This document shows positions 1-6,412 of a stretch of 6,412 bases of DNA, in pieces. The stretch's first letter is position 1, and every line of letters begins with the position of its first letter. The position numbers were made by a program, and so were the translations under genes. The notes under the pieces are model-generated. The model made no database searches. It worked only from the letters and a program-made list of their open reading frames with translations, and was not told the origin of the DNA. The stretch lies in the NCBI GenBank assembly GCA_021776755.1, contig JAJFFI010000078.1:1-6412 (forward strand). The letters run 5' to 3'. The stretch is from Alphaproteobacteria bacterium (GTDB lineage Bacteria; Pseudomonadota; Alphaproteobacteria; JAJFFI01).

Positions 1-413
1 CGGCGGAGGTCGAAAAGGCGCTGATGATTTCCTGCTACGGCGGGTTTCTTGTTGGGCAGGCCGCGGCAAAGCAGATGGTTGAGCGCGGTGCGGGTTCGAT
101 CCTGTTCACTGGCGCCTCCGCGAGCGTGAAGGGCTACAAGCACTCCGCGCCCTTCGCGATGGGCAAGTTCGGGCTCCGCGGGCTGGCGCAAAGCATGGCG
201 CGGGAACTGGCACCCGAAAACATCCACGTGGCGCATTTCGTGATCGATGGCGCAATCAGCAAGGGCAAGGACGACGACCGCCTGAAGGACCGCGGCGAGG
301 ATGCCTTGCTCGACCCGGATGCGATCGCCCAGACCTATCTGCAGATTCACCGCCAGCACCGGAGCGCCTGGACCTGGGAAGTGGAATTGCGCCCCTGGCT
401 GGAGCCGTTCTAG
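1..413 (+). CDS. SDR family oxidoreductase, Phe-for-Tyr (SDR_c10-like) type, 5'-truncated
   Basis: The C-terminal part (about 136 residues) of a short-chain dehydrogenase/reductase; the reading frame is open from base 3 and the start codon lies upstream of the window, so the NAD(P)-binding Rossmann glycine motif cannot be seen. The visible part has the SDR strand-turn ILFTGASAS, then SAPFAMGKFG followed by the helix LAQSMARELAPENIHVAHF, then the strand ending in IDGAIS. In classical SDRs the active site is YxxxK; here it is F (codon 153-155) with Lys (165-167) retained. The C-terminal RSAWTWEVELRPWLEPF resembles the ending I recall for the SDR_c10 group, which is described as having Phe in place of the catalytic Tyr. 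The substitution is therefore probably a family trait and not a decayed gene. Substrate and reaction are unknown; a normal SDR proton-transfer mechanism is doubtful. The family call is firm, the subgroup is from memory. Confidence 0.88.
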   Translation, partial: AEVEKALMISCYGGFLVGQAAAKQMVERGAGSILFTGASASVKGYKHSAPFAMGKFGLRGLAQSMARELAPENIHVAHFVIDGAISKGKDDDRLKDRGEDALLDPDAIAQTYLQIHRQHRSAWTWEVELRPWLEPF

Positions 414-499
414 CGCTCGCCAGCTAGGAGCCGGCCTAAACCTCTGCTACTCTTGGATTACGCGGTCATGAAGAGCCGCCCTGTTCTGTTGGGGATGGC

Positions 500-504
500 A
501 GGGG
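500..504 (+). promoter_or_regulatory. Candidate ribosome binding site for the FHA-ABC gene
   Basis: AGGGG lies 8 bases before the ATG at 513. The other in-frame starts (TTG 453, ATG 468, ATG 495) have no purine-rich stretch at a suitable distance, so this site decides the start chosen here. The surrounding sequence is G-rich, so the match could be accidental. Confidence 0.4.
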
Positions 505-512
505 CACGGGGG

Positions 513-2939
513 ATGGCGGGACGCAGGCCACAAGGGCCTTCAGATACTGACACGGCCTATCCGGCGCTCTGGATCGACGCCGACAAACGGCGCTGGACCA
601 TCCCCGCCACCGGCGAGGTGGTGCTGGGCCGGAGCCGCAAGGCCGATCTCACCTTCGCCGACGATCCCTATGTCTCGCGAAGCCAGGTTCGGATTTTCAC
701 GTCCCGGGGCATGCAGGTCATCGAGAACCTGTCGGACGCGACCCGGACTTACCTGAACGGCAAGGAAATCGAGTCCGCCCGGGCACTTCGACACGGCGAC
801 GTCGTGCGGTTTTCCGATGTCCTGCTGGTGTACCTCGCGGAATCCGACGCGGTGATCGAAATGCAGGCGCCGCCGCCAGAGCCGCCCGCAGCGATTTCCG
901 GCGCCGAGTCCGGCGTGCCGCAGGATGCTCCCTGCTCGGCGCGCCACCTCGCCGATACGCTGACGAAGGTCGAGACGAACCCGCCGGCAGGCCGCGTGCC
1001 GCGGACCGCTGCGGGGCAGCGCGATGAAATTCCGCTGCAGGCCCGGATGGAAATCGGCCGGGCGTCCGACGGTTCGGACATCTATCTCGATCACCCGACC
1101 GTGTCGCGCCGGCACGCGGTGCTTGAGGTCCAGGGCAAGAGCGCGACGATCCGCGATCTCGGCAGCGCCAACGGCACTTATTTCAATGGCGAGCGGCTGA
1201 CCGAGAGGCGCTCGGCCGCGATCCGCCGCGACGACATCATCGATATCGGCCCGTTCACGCTGATCTATACCGGCAAGAGCCTGCTGCGCCAGTCGCGCCA
1301 GGGCAACATGCGGGTCATCGGGCGCAACCTCACCCGCGTCGTCAGCGTTCCGGGCGCCGGCAAACGCACCATCCTCGACGATGTCTCGGTGGTGATCGAA
1401 CCCAACGAGTTCGTCGTTCTGCTCGGGCCCAGCGGCTCCGGCAAGACGACGCTGATGAATGCACTCTCCGCCCGCGAGATGGCGACCAGCGGCGAGGTGC
1501 TGATCAACGACGTGAGCCTCTATGCCCATTTCGCGATCCTGAAGGACGAAATGGCGCTGGTGCCGCAGCACGACATGCTGCACGAGGGCCTGACCCTGCA
1601 GAGGGCGCTCGCCTACACCGCGCGCCTGCGCCTGCCGGCGGACCAGACCCGCAAGGGGATCGCCGAGGAAGTCGAACGCGTGGCCGGGAGCGTCGAATTG
1701 CAGGAGCGTCTTTCGACCCACATCGGGATGCTGTCTGGCGGGCAGAAAAAGCGCGCGAGCCTTGCCAACGAGACGCTCTCGAAGCCGAGCCTGCTGTTTC
1801 TCGACGAGGTCACCAGCGGCCTCGACGAGGGCACCGACTGGGAAATCATGAAATTGCTGCGGCGGATGGCGGACGACGGCATGACCATCGTCTGCGTCAC
1901 CCACACGCTCGCCAACGTCGAAGAGTTCTGCCATCGCATCGTGGTGCTGAGCGAGGGCGGGTTTCTGGCCTTCAGCGGCACGCCCGAGGCCGCCAAGGCG
2001 CATTTCGGGGTCGCGCGGCTGGCCGACATCTACCGCAAGCTCCCCACCCTGCCCGGCGCCGAGTGGCGCGCGCAATTCGCCCAGGGCACTGCCTACCGGG
2101 CGCATATCGGCGCCGAGATCGACAAGCTCGAGGGCGGCACCAGGCTCCGCGAGCGCGCCGCGATCGACTCCGACAAGATCGGCATCGGTCAGCGCGTGGC
2201 GACCATTTTCCGTCAGTTCCGGATTTTCACCGGGCGTAACACGCGGCTGCTTTTCGCGGACCGGAAGACGCTCGCGATGGCGTTTGGGCAGGCGCTGCTG
2301 CTCGGCGCGCTGCTCGGATACGTGTTCATCGATTTCACGTCGCCCGGGCCACTGGTCGCGCCGTTCCTGTTCCTGTTCGGGATCACCGCGTTCTGGATCG
2401 GCTGCAACGGCACGTCGAAGGAAATCGTCAAGGAACGCCCGATCTATCTGCGCGAGCGGGACGTAAACCTGTCGGTGCTGGCCTATTTCGCGTCGAAGCT
2501 GCTGGTCAACGTCGTCTTCGTGGTCGTGCAGGTGCTCGTGTTCGCCGCCGCGGTCTGGGGGGTGGCGGCGACAATTCCCGGCCCGCTCGGGGCGCAGGTT
2601 GCGATGATCGCGCTTGCCGGCACCGTGGGCGCCTGTCTCGGGCTGTTGATCTCGGCGGCCTCCCGCACACGCGACCAGGCCACTACCCTGGTGCCGCTCG
2701 CGCTGGTCCCGCAGATCATCCTCGCCGGCGTCATCGTGCGCGAAATGCCGGTGCTCGCCGAATGGTTCTCGCATAAGGTGATCAGCGGCTACTGGATCCA
2801 GGAAGCCATGATCGCCAACTTCCGGGATCAGGGCGAGCGCCTGGTCGAGGCGGCGGCCGTCCTGTCGCTCCACATCGCCGCGTTCGCCTTCGCCGGCTAC
2901 GCGGTGATGTTCTTCCGCGACCGGCGGGGGAAGCGGTAG
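513..2939 (+). CDS. FHA-FHA-ABC exporter: ATPase and ABC-2 permease fused (Rv1747-like)
   Basis: An 808-residue half-transporter of the inner membrane that should work as a dimer to export an unknown, probably lipid-like substrate, with phosphothreonine-reading FHA domains as a control module. Order: FHA1 about 27-108; Pro/Thr-containing linker 109-177; FHA2 about 178-253 with canonical GR (182-183), SRRH (198-201), NGT and FNG; ABC ATPase about 268-500 with Walker A GPSGSGKTT (305-313), Q-loop Gln352, signature LSGGQKKR (407-414), Walker B LLFLDE (427-432) and switch His464; linker; then about six hydrophobic helices (about 587-608, 613-634, 653-688, 695-716, 724-742, 776-801) typical of ABC-2/ABCG permeases. 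The layout matches Mycobacterium Rv1747, which is controlled by Ser/Thr kinase phosphorylation; no kinase is in this window. FHA1 is less canonical (SRSQ where SxxH is usual). The start at 513 is preferred for its ribosome site; 453, 468 and 495 are possible and add at most 20 residues. All ATPase residues are intact. Substrate and regulation are inferred. Confidence 0.93.
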   Translation: MAGRRPQGPSDTDTAYPALWIDADKRRWTIPATGEVVLGRSRKADLTFADDPYVSRSQVRIFTSRGMQVIENLSDATRTYLNGKEIESARALRHGDVVRFSDVLLVYLAESDAVIEMQAPPPEPPAAISGAESGVPQDAPCSARHLADTLTKVETNPPAGRVPRTAAGQRDEIPLQARMEIGRASDGSDIYLDHPTVSRRHAVLEVQGKSATIRDLGSANGTYFNGERLTERRSAAIRRDDIIDIGPFTLIYTGKSLLRQSRQGNMRVIGRNLTRVVSVPGAGKRTILDDVSVVIEPNEFVVLLGPSGSGKTTLMNALSAREMATSGEVLINDVSLYAHFAILKDEMALVPQHDMLHEGLTLQRALAYTARLRLPADQTRKGIAEEVERVAGSVELQERLSTHIGMLSGGQKKRASLANETLSKPSLLFLDEVTSGLDEGTDWEIMKLLRRMADDGMTIVCVTHTLANVEEFCHRIVVLSEGGFLAFSGTPEAAKAHFGVARLADIYRKLPTLPGAEWRAQFAQGTAYRAHIGAEIDKLEGGTRLRERAAIDSDKIGIGQRVATIFRQFRIFTGRNTRLLFADRKTLAMAFGQALLLGALLGYVFIDFTSPGPLVAPFLFLFGITAFWIGCNGTSKEIVKERPIYLRERDVNLSVLAYFASKLLVNVVFVVVQVLVFAAAVWGVAATIPGPLGAQVAMIALAGTVGACLGLLISAASRTRDQATTLVPLALVPQIILAGVIVREMPVLAEWFSHKVISGYWIQEAMIANFRDQGERLVEAAAVLSLHIAAFAFAGYAVMFFRDRRGKR

Positions 2940-2966
2940 CGGCACTTGTCGCTGTAAGAAAATGCG

Positions 2967-3004
2967 CCCTTCGAGACGGGGCTTCGCCCCTCCTCAGGAC
3001 GAGG
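2967..3004 (-). repeat. REP-like palindromic repeat, copy A (inverted)
   Basis: Read on the minus strand this 38-base unit begins CCTCGTCCTGAGGAGG, has the hairpin GGGGC-GAA-GCCCC and ends GTCTCGAAGGG. It matches copy C (3069-3105) at 32 of 37 aligned positions in the opposite orientation. Four of the five differences fall in the hairpin stem and are two compensatory base-pair swaps. This resembles the extragenic palindromes I recall as common in alphaproteobacterial genomes. Confidence 0.8.
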
Positions 3005-3013
3005 AAGGGTTTT
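2967..3013 (+). terminator. Possible rho-independent terminator formed by repeat copy A
   Basis: On the + strand CCCTTC (2967-2972) can pair with GAAGGG (3004-3009), enclosing the inner GGGGC/GCCCC hairpin (2978-2990), and is followed by TTTT (3010-3013). It sits 27 bases after the stop of the FHA-ABC gene. The T-run is short and the outer stem is interrupted, so termination is plausible but unproven; the repeat may simply have landed here. Confidence 0.4.
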
Positions 3014-3032
3014 AGCTGTCACGTACCACTCG

Positions 3033-3060
3033 CCTCGTCCTGAAGAGGCTCGAAGGGCCG
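3033..3060 (+). repeat. REP-like palindromic repeat, copy B (truncated)
   Basis: CCTCGTCCTGAAGAGG followed by CTCGAAGGGCCG, matching the first 28 positions of copy C with three differences (positions 5, 12 and 18 of the unit). The hairpin survives with one G-T wobble pair. The distal arm GTCTCGAAGG present in copies A and C is missing, so this is a partial unit. Same orientation as copy C. Confidence 0.7.
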
Positions 3061-3068
3061 CCCCCTCA

Positions 3069-3108
3069 CCTCATCCTGAGGAGGCCCGAAGGGCCGTCTC
3101 GAAGGATG
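3069..3108 (+). repeat. REP-like palindromic repeat, copy C (complete)
   Basis: A complete 40-base unit: CCTCATCCTGAGGAGG, hairpin GGCCC-GAA-GGGCC (3083-3095), then GTCTCGAAGGATG. The outer arms CATCC (3072-3076) and GGATG (3104-3108) are perfectly complementary, so the whole unit folds into a long imperfect hairpin with an inner 5-bp stem and three-base loop. It ends 14 bases before the DnaA-box-like site upstream of uvrA. Confidence 0.8.
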
Positions 3109-3121
3109 TTCGCAAGTTTCC

Positions 3122-3130
3122 TGTGGATAA
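3122..3130 (-). promoter_or_regulatory. Perfect DnaA-box 9-mer upstream of uvrA
   Basis: TGTGGATAA, which reads TTATCCACA on the minus strand, is an exact match to the strongest consensus DnaA box. It lies 83 bases before the uvrA ATG. I noticed no second box nearby, so this is not an origin. It could be a DnaA-responsive regulatory site or chance: any fixed 9-mer is expected about 0.05 times in a window this size on two strands with even base use. Confidence 0.35.
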
Positions 3131-3177
3131 CCTGCCTTGCGTCAGGCTTCGGAGTCGCCATCTCGCGGTGCGGTTCC

Positions 3178-3183
3178 TATATT
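3178..3183 (+). promoter_or_regulatory. Possible -10 element for uvrA
   Basis: TATATT stands out in a GC-rich gap, 30 bases before the uvrA ATG. No convincing -35 hexamer is seen 16-18 bases upstream (the sequence there is around GTCGCCA). If used, transcription would start near 3189-3191 and leave a leader of only about 22-24 bases. I could not find an alphaproteobacterial SOS box (GTTC-N7-GTTC) in this gap. Confidence 0.25.
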
Positions 3184-3212
3184 CCGGAGGACACCCCCAA
3201 CCGGCCCGCCTC

Positions 3213-6119
3213 ATGCCCGCGAAGAAACCCGCCAAGCCCGCTGCCCTGAAGTCTGCTGTTTCCGGTCTCGACACCATCGTCGTGCGCGGGGCGCGGGAGC
3301 ATAACCTCAAGAACGTCACGGTCGAGATGCCGCGGAACCGGCTGGTGGTGATCACCGGGCTATCCGGGTCCGGCAAGTCCTCGCTTGCCTTCGATACGGT
3401 CTATGCGGAAGGGCAGCGGCGGTATGTCGAGAGCCTGTCGTCCTATGCGCGCCAGTTCCTCGAGCTGATGCAGAAGCCGGATGTCGACTCCATCGAGGGG
3501 CTGTCGCCGGCGATCTCCATCGAGCAGAAGACGACGTCGAAAAACCCGCGGTCGACTGTTGGCACCGTGACCGAGATCTACGACTACCTGCGGCTGCTTT
3601 ATGCCCGCGTCGGCATCCCCTACTCGCCCGCGACCGGGCTGCCCATCGAGAGCCAGACCGTCAGCCAGATGGTCGATCTCGTGTTGGCAATGGAGGACGG
3701 CACCCGGCTCTACCTGCTCGCCCCCATCGTGCGCGGGCGCAAGGGCGAGTACCGCAAGGAACTGGCCGAACTCCGCAAGAAGGGCTTCCAGCGGGTCAAG
3801 ATCGACGGCGAAATGTACGAGATCGCCGACGTCCCCGCGCTGGACAAGAAGTTCAAGCATGACATCGACGTGGTGGTGGACCGCCTGGTGGTCCGGGCCG
3901 ACATGGGCAACCGGCTCGCGGACTCGATCGAGACGGCACTCGGCCTCTCGGATGGTCTGGTGTTCGCCGAGAATGCCGACACCAGCGACCGCACCACGTT
4001 CTCGGCCAAGTTCGCCTGCCCGGTCTCGGGCTTCACCATCGACGAGATTGAGCCGCGGCTGTTCAGCTTCAACAACCCTTTCGGTGCCTGCCCTGTCTGC
4101 GACGGACTCGGCACGCAGATGCACATGAACGCCGAGCTGATCGTGCCCGATGCGGCCAAGAGTCTGTGGGACGGTGCGGTGCTGCCCTGGGCCAACACGA
4201 CGTCGAAATACTATGGCCAGACCCTCGACGGGCTCGCGCGGCACTTCAAGATTTCGGTCAAGACGCCGTGGGAGGAATTGCCGCAGGAAGCCCGCGACGC
4301 GGTGCTCTACGGCTCGGGCGAGACGCCGGTGCGGATGGTCTATGACGACGACACCCGCAAGTACGAGATCAACCGGCCGTTCGAGGGCGTCCTCAACAAC
4401 CTGCAGCGGCGCTGGCGCGAGACCGACAGCAGCTGGGTAAAGGAAGAGCTCGGCAAGTATCTTACCAGCTATCCCTGCGAGGCCTGCGAGGGCAACCGGC
4501 TGAAGCCCGAGGCGCTGGCGGTAAAGATCGACGGGATGCACGTCAGCCAGGTCGCCGAAATGTCGATCCTGCAGGCGCGGGACTGGTTCGCGGCGTTGCC
4601 GAAGACGCTCTCGAAAAAGCAGAACGAGATCGCCGAGCGCATCCTGAAGGAGATCAACGAACGGCTAGGGTTCCTGGTCGATGTCGGGCTCGACTACCTG
4701 ACGCTCTCGCGCTCATCTGCCACTCTGTCCGGCGGCGAGAGCCAGCGTATCCGGCTCGCCTCGCAGATCGGCTCCGGCCTCACCGGCGTGCTCTACGTGC
4801 TCGACGAACCGTCGATCGGGCTGCACCAGCGTGACAACTCGCGGCTGCTCGAAACCCTCAAGCGCCTCCGCGATCTCGGCAACACGGTGATCGTGGTCGA
4901 GCACGACGAGGAAGCGATCCTGTCGGCCGACCATCTGGTCGACATGGGCCCGGCCGCCGGCATCCACGGCGGCGAACTGGTCGCCCAGGGCACGCCCGAG
5001 GCGGTGATGAAGGCCGGCGTCGGCATGACCGCCGAGTATCTCACCGGCAAGCGCGCGGTGCCGGTGCCGGCCAGGCGCCGGACCGGCAAGACGGGCAAGA
5101 GCGTCGTCATCGAGGGCGCCGAAGAGAACAACCAGCAGGACGTCACCGCGGCGATCCCGCTCGGCACGCTGACCTGCGTCACCGGCGTCTCGGGCTCCGG
5201 CAAGTCGACGCTGATCATCGACACGCTCTACAAGGCGGTCGCCCGCCGGCTGCACGGCTCGCGCGGCGTGCCCGGCAAGCACGAGGACATCAAGGGCCTC
5301 GAATACATCGACAAGATCATCGACATCGACCAGTCGCCCATCGGCCGCACCCCGCGCTCGAACCCGGCGACCTACACCGGCGCCTTCACGCCGATCCGCG
5401 ACTGGTTCGCGGGGCTGCCCGAAAGCGGTGCCCGGGGCTACAAGCCGGGGCGCTTCTCGTTCAACGTCAAGGGCGGGCGCTGCGAGACCTGCCAGGGCGA
5501 CGGCATGATCAAGATCGAGATGCACTTCCTGCCGGATGTTTACGTCCAGTGCGAGGCCTGCAAGGGCCGACGCTACAACCGCGAGACGCTCGAGGTCACC
5601 TTCAAGGACAAGAGCATCGCCGACGTGCTCGACATGACGGTCGAGGAAGGCGCGCAATTCTTCAAGGCGGTGCCGTCAATCCGCACCAAACTCGAGACGC
5701 TGGAGAAGGTCGGCCTCGGCTATATCCATGTCGGCCAGCCCGCGACGACGCTGTCCGGCGGCGAGGCCCAGCGGGTGAAGCTCGCCAAGGAACTGTCGAA
5801 ACGCGCAACCGGCAAGACGCTCTATATCCTCGACGAGCCCACGACCGGCCTGCATTTCGAGGACGTCCGGAAGCTGCTCGAGGTGCTGCACTCGCTGGTC
5901 GACACCGGCAACTCGGTCGTCGTGATCGAACACAACCTCGAGGTCATCAAGACGGCAGACTGGATCCTCGATCTCGGCCCCGAAGGCGGCGACGGCGGCG
6001 GCCGCATCATCGCCGCGGGCACGCCCGAGGACGTGGCGGCGGAGCCGGAGAGCTACACGGGGGAGTATTTGGCACCACTCCTGGGCGTGAAGCGCAAGGC
6101 CGCGAAGAAGCGGGCGTAG
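3213..6119 (+). CDS. uvrA: UvrABC excision nuclease subunit A
   Basis: The damage-recognition ATPase of nucleotide excision repair; it dimerises, loads UvrB on damaged DNA and leaves before UvrC cuts. At 968 residues it is full length. First ABC half: GLSGSGKSS (49-57), [15 protein letters not shown] (104-118), zinc region C269, S272, C293, C296, extra Cys pair C422/C425, signature LSGGESQR (505-512), Walker [13 protein letters not shown] (526-537), EHD (563-565). Second half: GVSGSGKST (658-666), RSNPATYTG (715-723), zinc finger C757/C760/C780/C783, signature LSGGEAQR (847-854), [11 protein letters not shown] (870-880), EHN (906-908). The ATG at 3213 is chosen because homology begins soon after ([13 protein letters not shown]); the frame stays open back to GTG 3123, but that codon sits inside the DnaA-box-like site. 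GGAGG at 3186-3190 is 22 bases away, too far for an ordinary ribosome site. Oddities: S272 replaces a zinc Cys, and NNQQDV (639-644) stands where NNLKDV is usual. Identity is certain. Confidence 0.98.
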   Translation: MPAKKPAKPAALKSAVSGLDTIVVRGAREHNLKNVTVEMPRNRLVVITGLSGSGKSSLAFDTVYAEGQRRYVESLSSYARQFLELMQKPDVDSIEGLSPAISIEQKTTSKNPRSTVGTVTEIYDYLRLLYARVGIPYSPATGLPIESQTVSQMVDLVLAMEDGTRLYLLAPIVRGRKGEYRKELAELRKKGFQRVKIDGEMYEIADVPALDKKFKHDIDVVVDRLVVRADMGNRLADSIETALGLSDGLVFAENADTSDRTTFSAKFACPVSGFTIDEIEPRLFSFNNPFGACPVCDGLGTQMHMNAELIVPDAAKSLWDGAVLPWANTTSKYYGQTLDGLARHFKISVKTPWEELPQEARDAVLYGSGETPVRMVYDDDTRKYEINRPFEGVLNNLQRRWRETDSSWVKEELGKYLTSYPCEACEGNRLKPEALAVKIDGMHVSQVAEMSILQARDWFAALPKTLSKKQNEIAERILKEINERLGFLVDVGLDYLTLSRSSATLSGGESQRIRLASQIGSGLTGVLYVLDEPSIGLHQRDNSRLLETLKRLRDLGNTVIVVEHDEEAILSADHLVDMGPAAGIHGGELVAQGTPEAVMKAGVGMTAEYLTGKRAVPVPARRRTGKTGKSVVIEGAEENNQQDVTAAIPLGTLTCVTGVSGSGKSTLIIDTLYKAVARRLHGSRGVPGKHEDIKGLEYIDKIIDIDQSPIGRTPRSNPATYTGAFTPIRDWFAGLPESGARGYKPGRFSFNVKGGRCETCQGDGMIKIEMHFLPDVYVQCEACKGRRYNRETLEVTFKDKSIADVLDMTVEEGAQFFKAVPSIRTKLETLEKVGLGYIHVGQPATTLSGGEAQRVKLAKELSKRATGKTLYILDEPTTGLHFEDVRKLLEVLHSLVDTGNSVVVIEHNLEVIKTADWILDLGPEGGDGGGRIIAAGTPEDVAAEPESYTGEYLAPLLGVKRKAAKKRA

Positions 6120-6128
6120 CTGAACAAT

Positions 6129-6132
6129 AGGG
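6129..6132 (+). promoter_or_regulatory. Candidate ribosome binding site for the right-edge gene
   Basis: AGGG is 8 bases before the ATG at 6141, within the 21-base gap after uvrA. It favours 6141 over the ATG at 6136, whose frame closes after six codons (ATG AAA TGT CAA AAC GGC TAA). Confidence 0.45.
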
Positions 6133-6140
6133 TTTATGAA

Positions 6141-6412
6141 ATGTCAAAACGGCTAAAACCAGAAAACTATAAGCAAGTTCAGGCCTTAATCCGAAAATCG
6201 GATGAGACTATCTCGGAATTTTACCACGACATTATCGAACTTGTGGAGAATTACGAATTTGAGATTAGCATCGCCTACATGTTCTCTCTAATTGAGCGCA
6301 CTCAGAACCAGACGCTATATTGCGCCATGGTGAGACTTCACCGTGTGAACAAAGATATTGCGCTTCGAGCAGTCGAGAGTGAACATTTTACCAGGAAGGG
6401 GTATCGACAGTT
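6141..6412 (+). CDS. Hypothetical protein, AT-rich, 3'-truncated by window end
   Basis: An open frame from ATG 6141 to the last base gives at least 90 residues with no stop. It begins MSKRLKPENYKQVQALIRKS, continues with SEFYHDIIELVENYEFEISI, then AYMFSLIERTQNQTLYCAMV, and ends around RAVESEHFTRKGYRQ. It looks soluble and mostly helical, with a basic start, an acidic middle and no signal peptide or membrane segment. I do not recognise the family. The coding character is supported by the ribosome-site match and a plausible amino-acid mix. Its GC content is 43% by hand count (117 of 272 bases), far below uvrA just upstream, and many codons end in A or T (AAA, TTA, ATT, GAA). It begins 22 bases after the uvrA stop with no visible terminator between, so read-through from uvrA is possible. 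The composition suggests acquisition from elsewhere; the function is unknown. Confidence 0.65.
   Translation, partial: MSKRLKPENYKQVQALIRKSDETISEFYHDIIELVENYEFEISIAYMFSLIERTQNQTLYCAMVRLHRVNKDIALRAVESEHFTRKGYRQ

Noticed and set aside
398..424. GCTGG/CCAGC stem after the SDR gene as a terminator
   Set aside because: The stem has only 5 bp, the loop is 17 bases and no T-run follows.
540..2945. An 801-codon open frame on the minus strand, nearly as long as the FHA-ABC gene
   Set aside because: Its translation is a low-complexity mix rich in Arg, His, Asp, Gly and Gln without recognisable motifs, as expected opposite a high-GC gene with strong third-position bias. The + strand frame has complete FHA, ABC and permease motifs.
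2967..3108. A CRISPR array
   Set aside because: Only three units, in mixed orientation and of differing length, with uneven spacing and no spacer pattern.
3108..3120. GTTC-GCAA-GTTTC as a possible SOS (LexA) box
   Set aside because: The alphaproteobacterial box is GTTC-N7-GTTC; here the spacing is four bases and the second half has an extra T.
3123..3212. GTG at 3123 as the uvrA start
   Set aside because: The 30 extra residues have no UvrA similarity, there is no ribosome site, and the codon lies within the DnaA-box-like site.
3360..4541. A 393-codon minus-strand frame opposite uvrA
   Set aside because: Same cause: a shadow of the high-GC uvrA coding frame, with no domain features.
4713..5657. 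A 314-codon minus-strand frame opposite uvrA
   Set aside because: Another antisense shadow, rich in Arg, Ala, Asp, Val and Gly with no motif.
6136..6156. ATG at 6136 as a gene start
   Set aside because: The frame closes after six codons; the overlapping ATG at 6141 has better ribosome-site spacing and stays open.

Overview
The window looks like chromosomal DNA of a high-GC alphaproteobacterium. The support is coding sequence of roughly 65-70% GC (by eye), a UvrA with an alphaproteobacterial look (first zinc-site pair reads CPVS, alanine/lysine-rich ends), and intergenic palindromes of the CCTCATCCTGAGGAGG type, which I recall as common in Hyphomicrobiales and relatives. I cannot name a genus.

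Layout, all genes on the + strand. (1) 1-413 is the 3' part of a short-chain dehydrogenase/reductase gene whose start lies outside the window; its active-site Tyr position is Phe. (2) 513-2939 encodes one large polypeptide with two FHA domains, an ABC ATPase and a six-helix ABC-2 type permease, the architecture of mycobacterial Rv1747. (3) 2940-3212 is a 273-base gap holding three copies of a palindromic repeat (one inverted relative to the other two, one truncated), a possible terminator, a perfect DnaA-box 9-mer and a possible -10 element. (4) 3213-6119 is a full-length uvrA. (5) From 6141 to the right edge runs an open, AT-richer reading frame (43% GC by hand count) that is cut off by the window end and that I do not recognise.

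The genes do not form an obvious pathway. The SDR and the FHA-ABC gene lie about 100 bases apart and may be co-transcribed. uvrA is a nucleotide excision repair gene, separated from the exporter by the repeat cluster. The unknown gene starts 22 bases after the uvrA stop, so it could be read through from uvrA, but its base composition suggests a different origin and may mark the left edge of an acquired segment. The items most worth following up are that right-edge gene, the hairpin repeats with compensatory base changes, and the FHA-gated exporter with one degenerate FHA domain.
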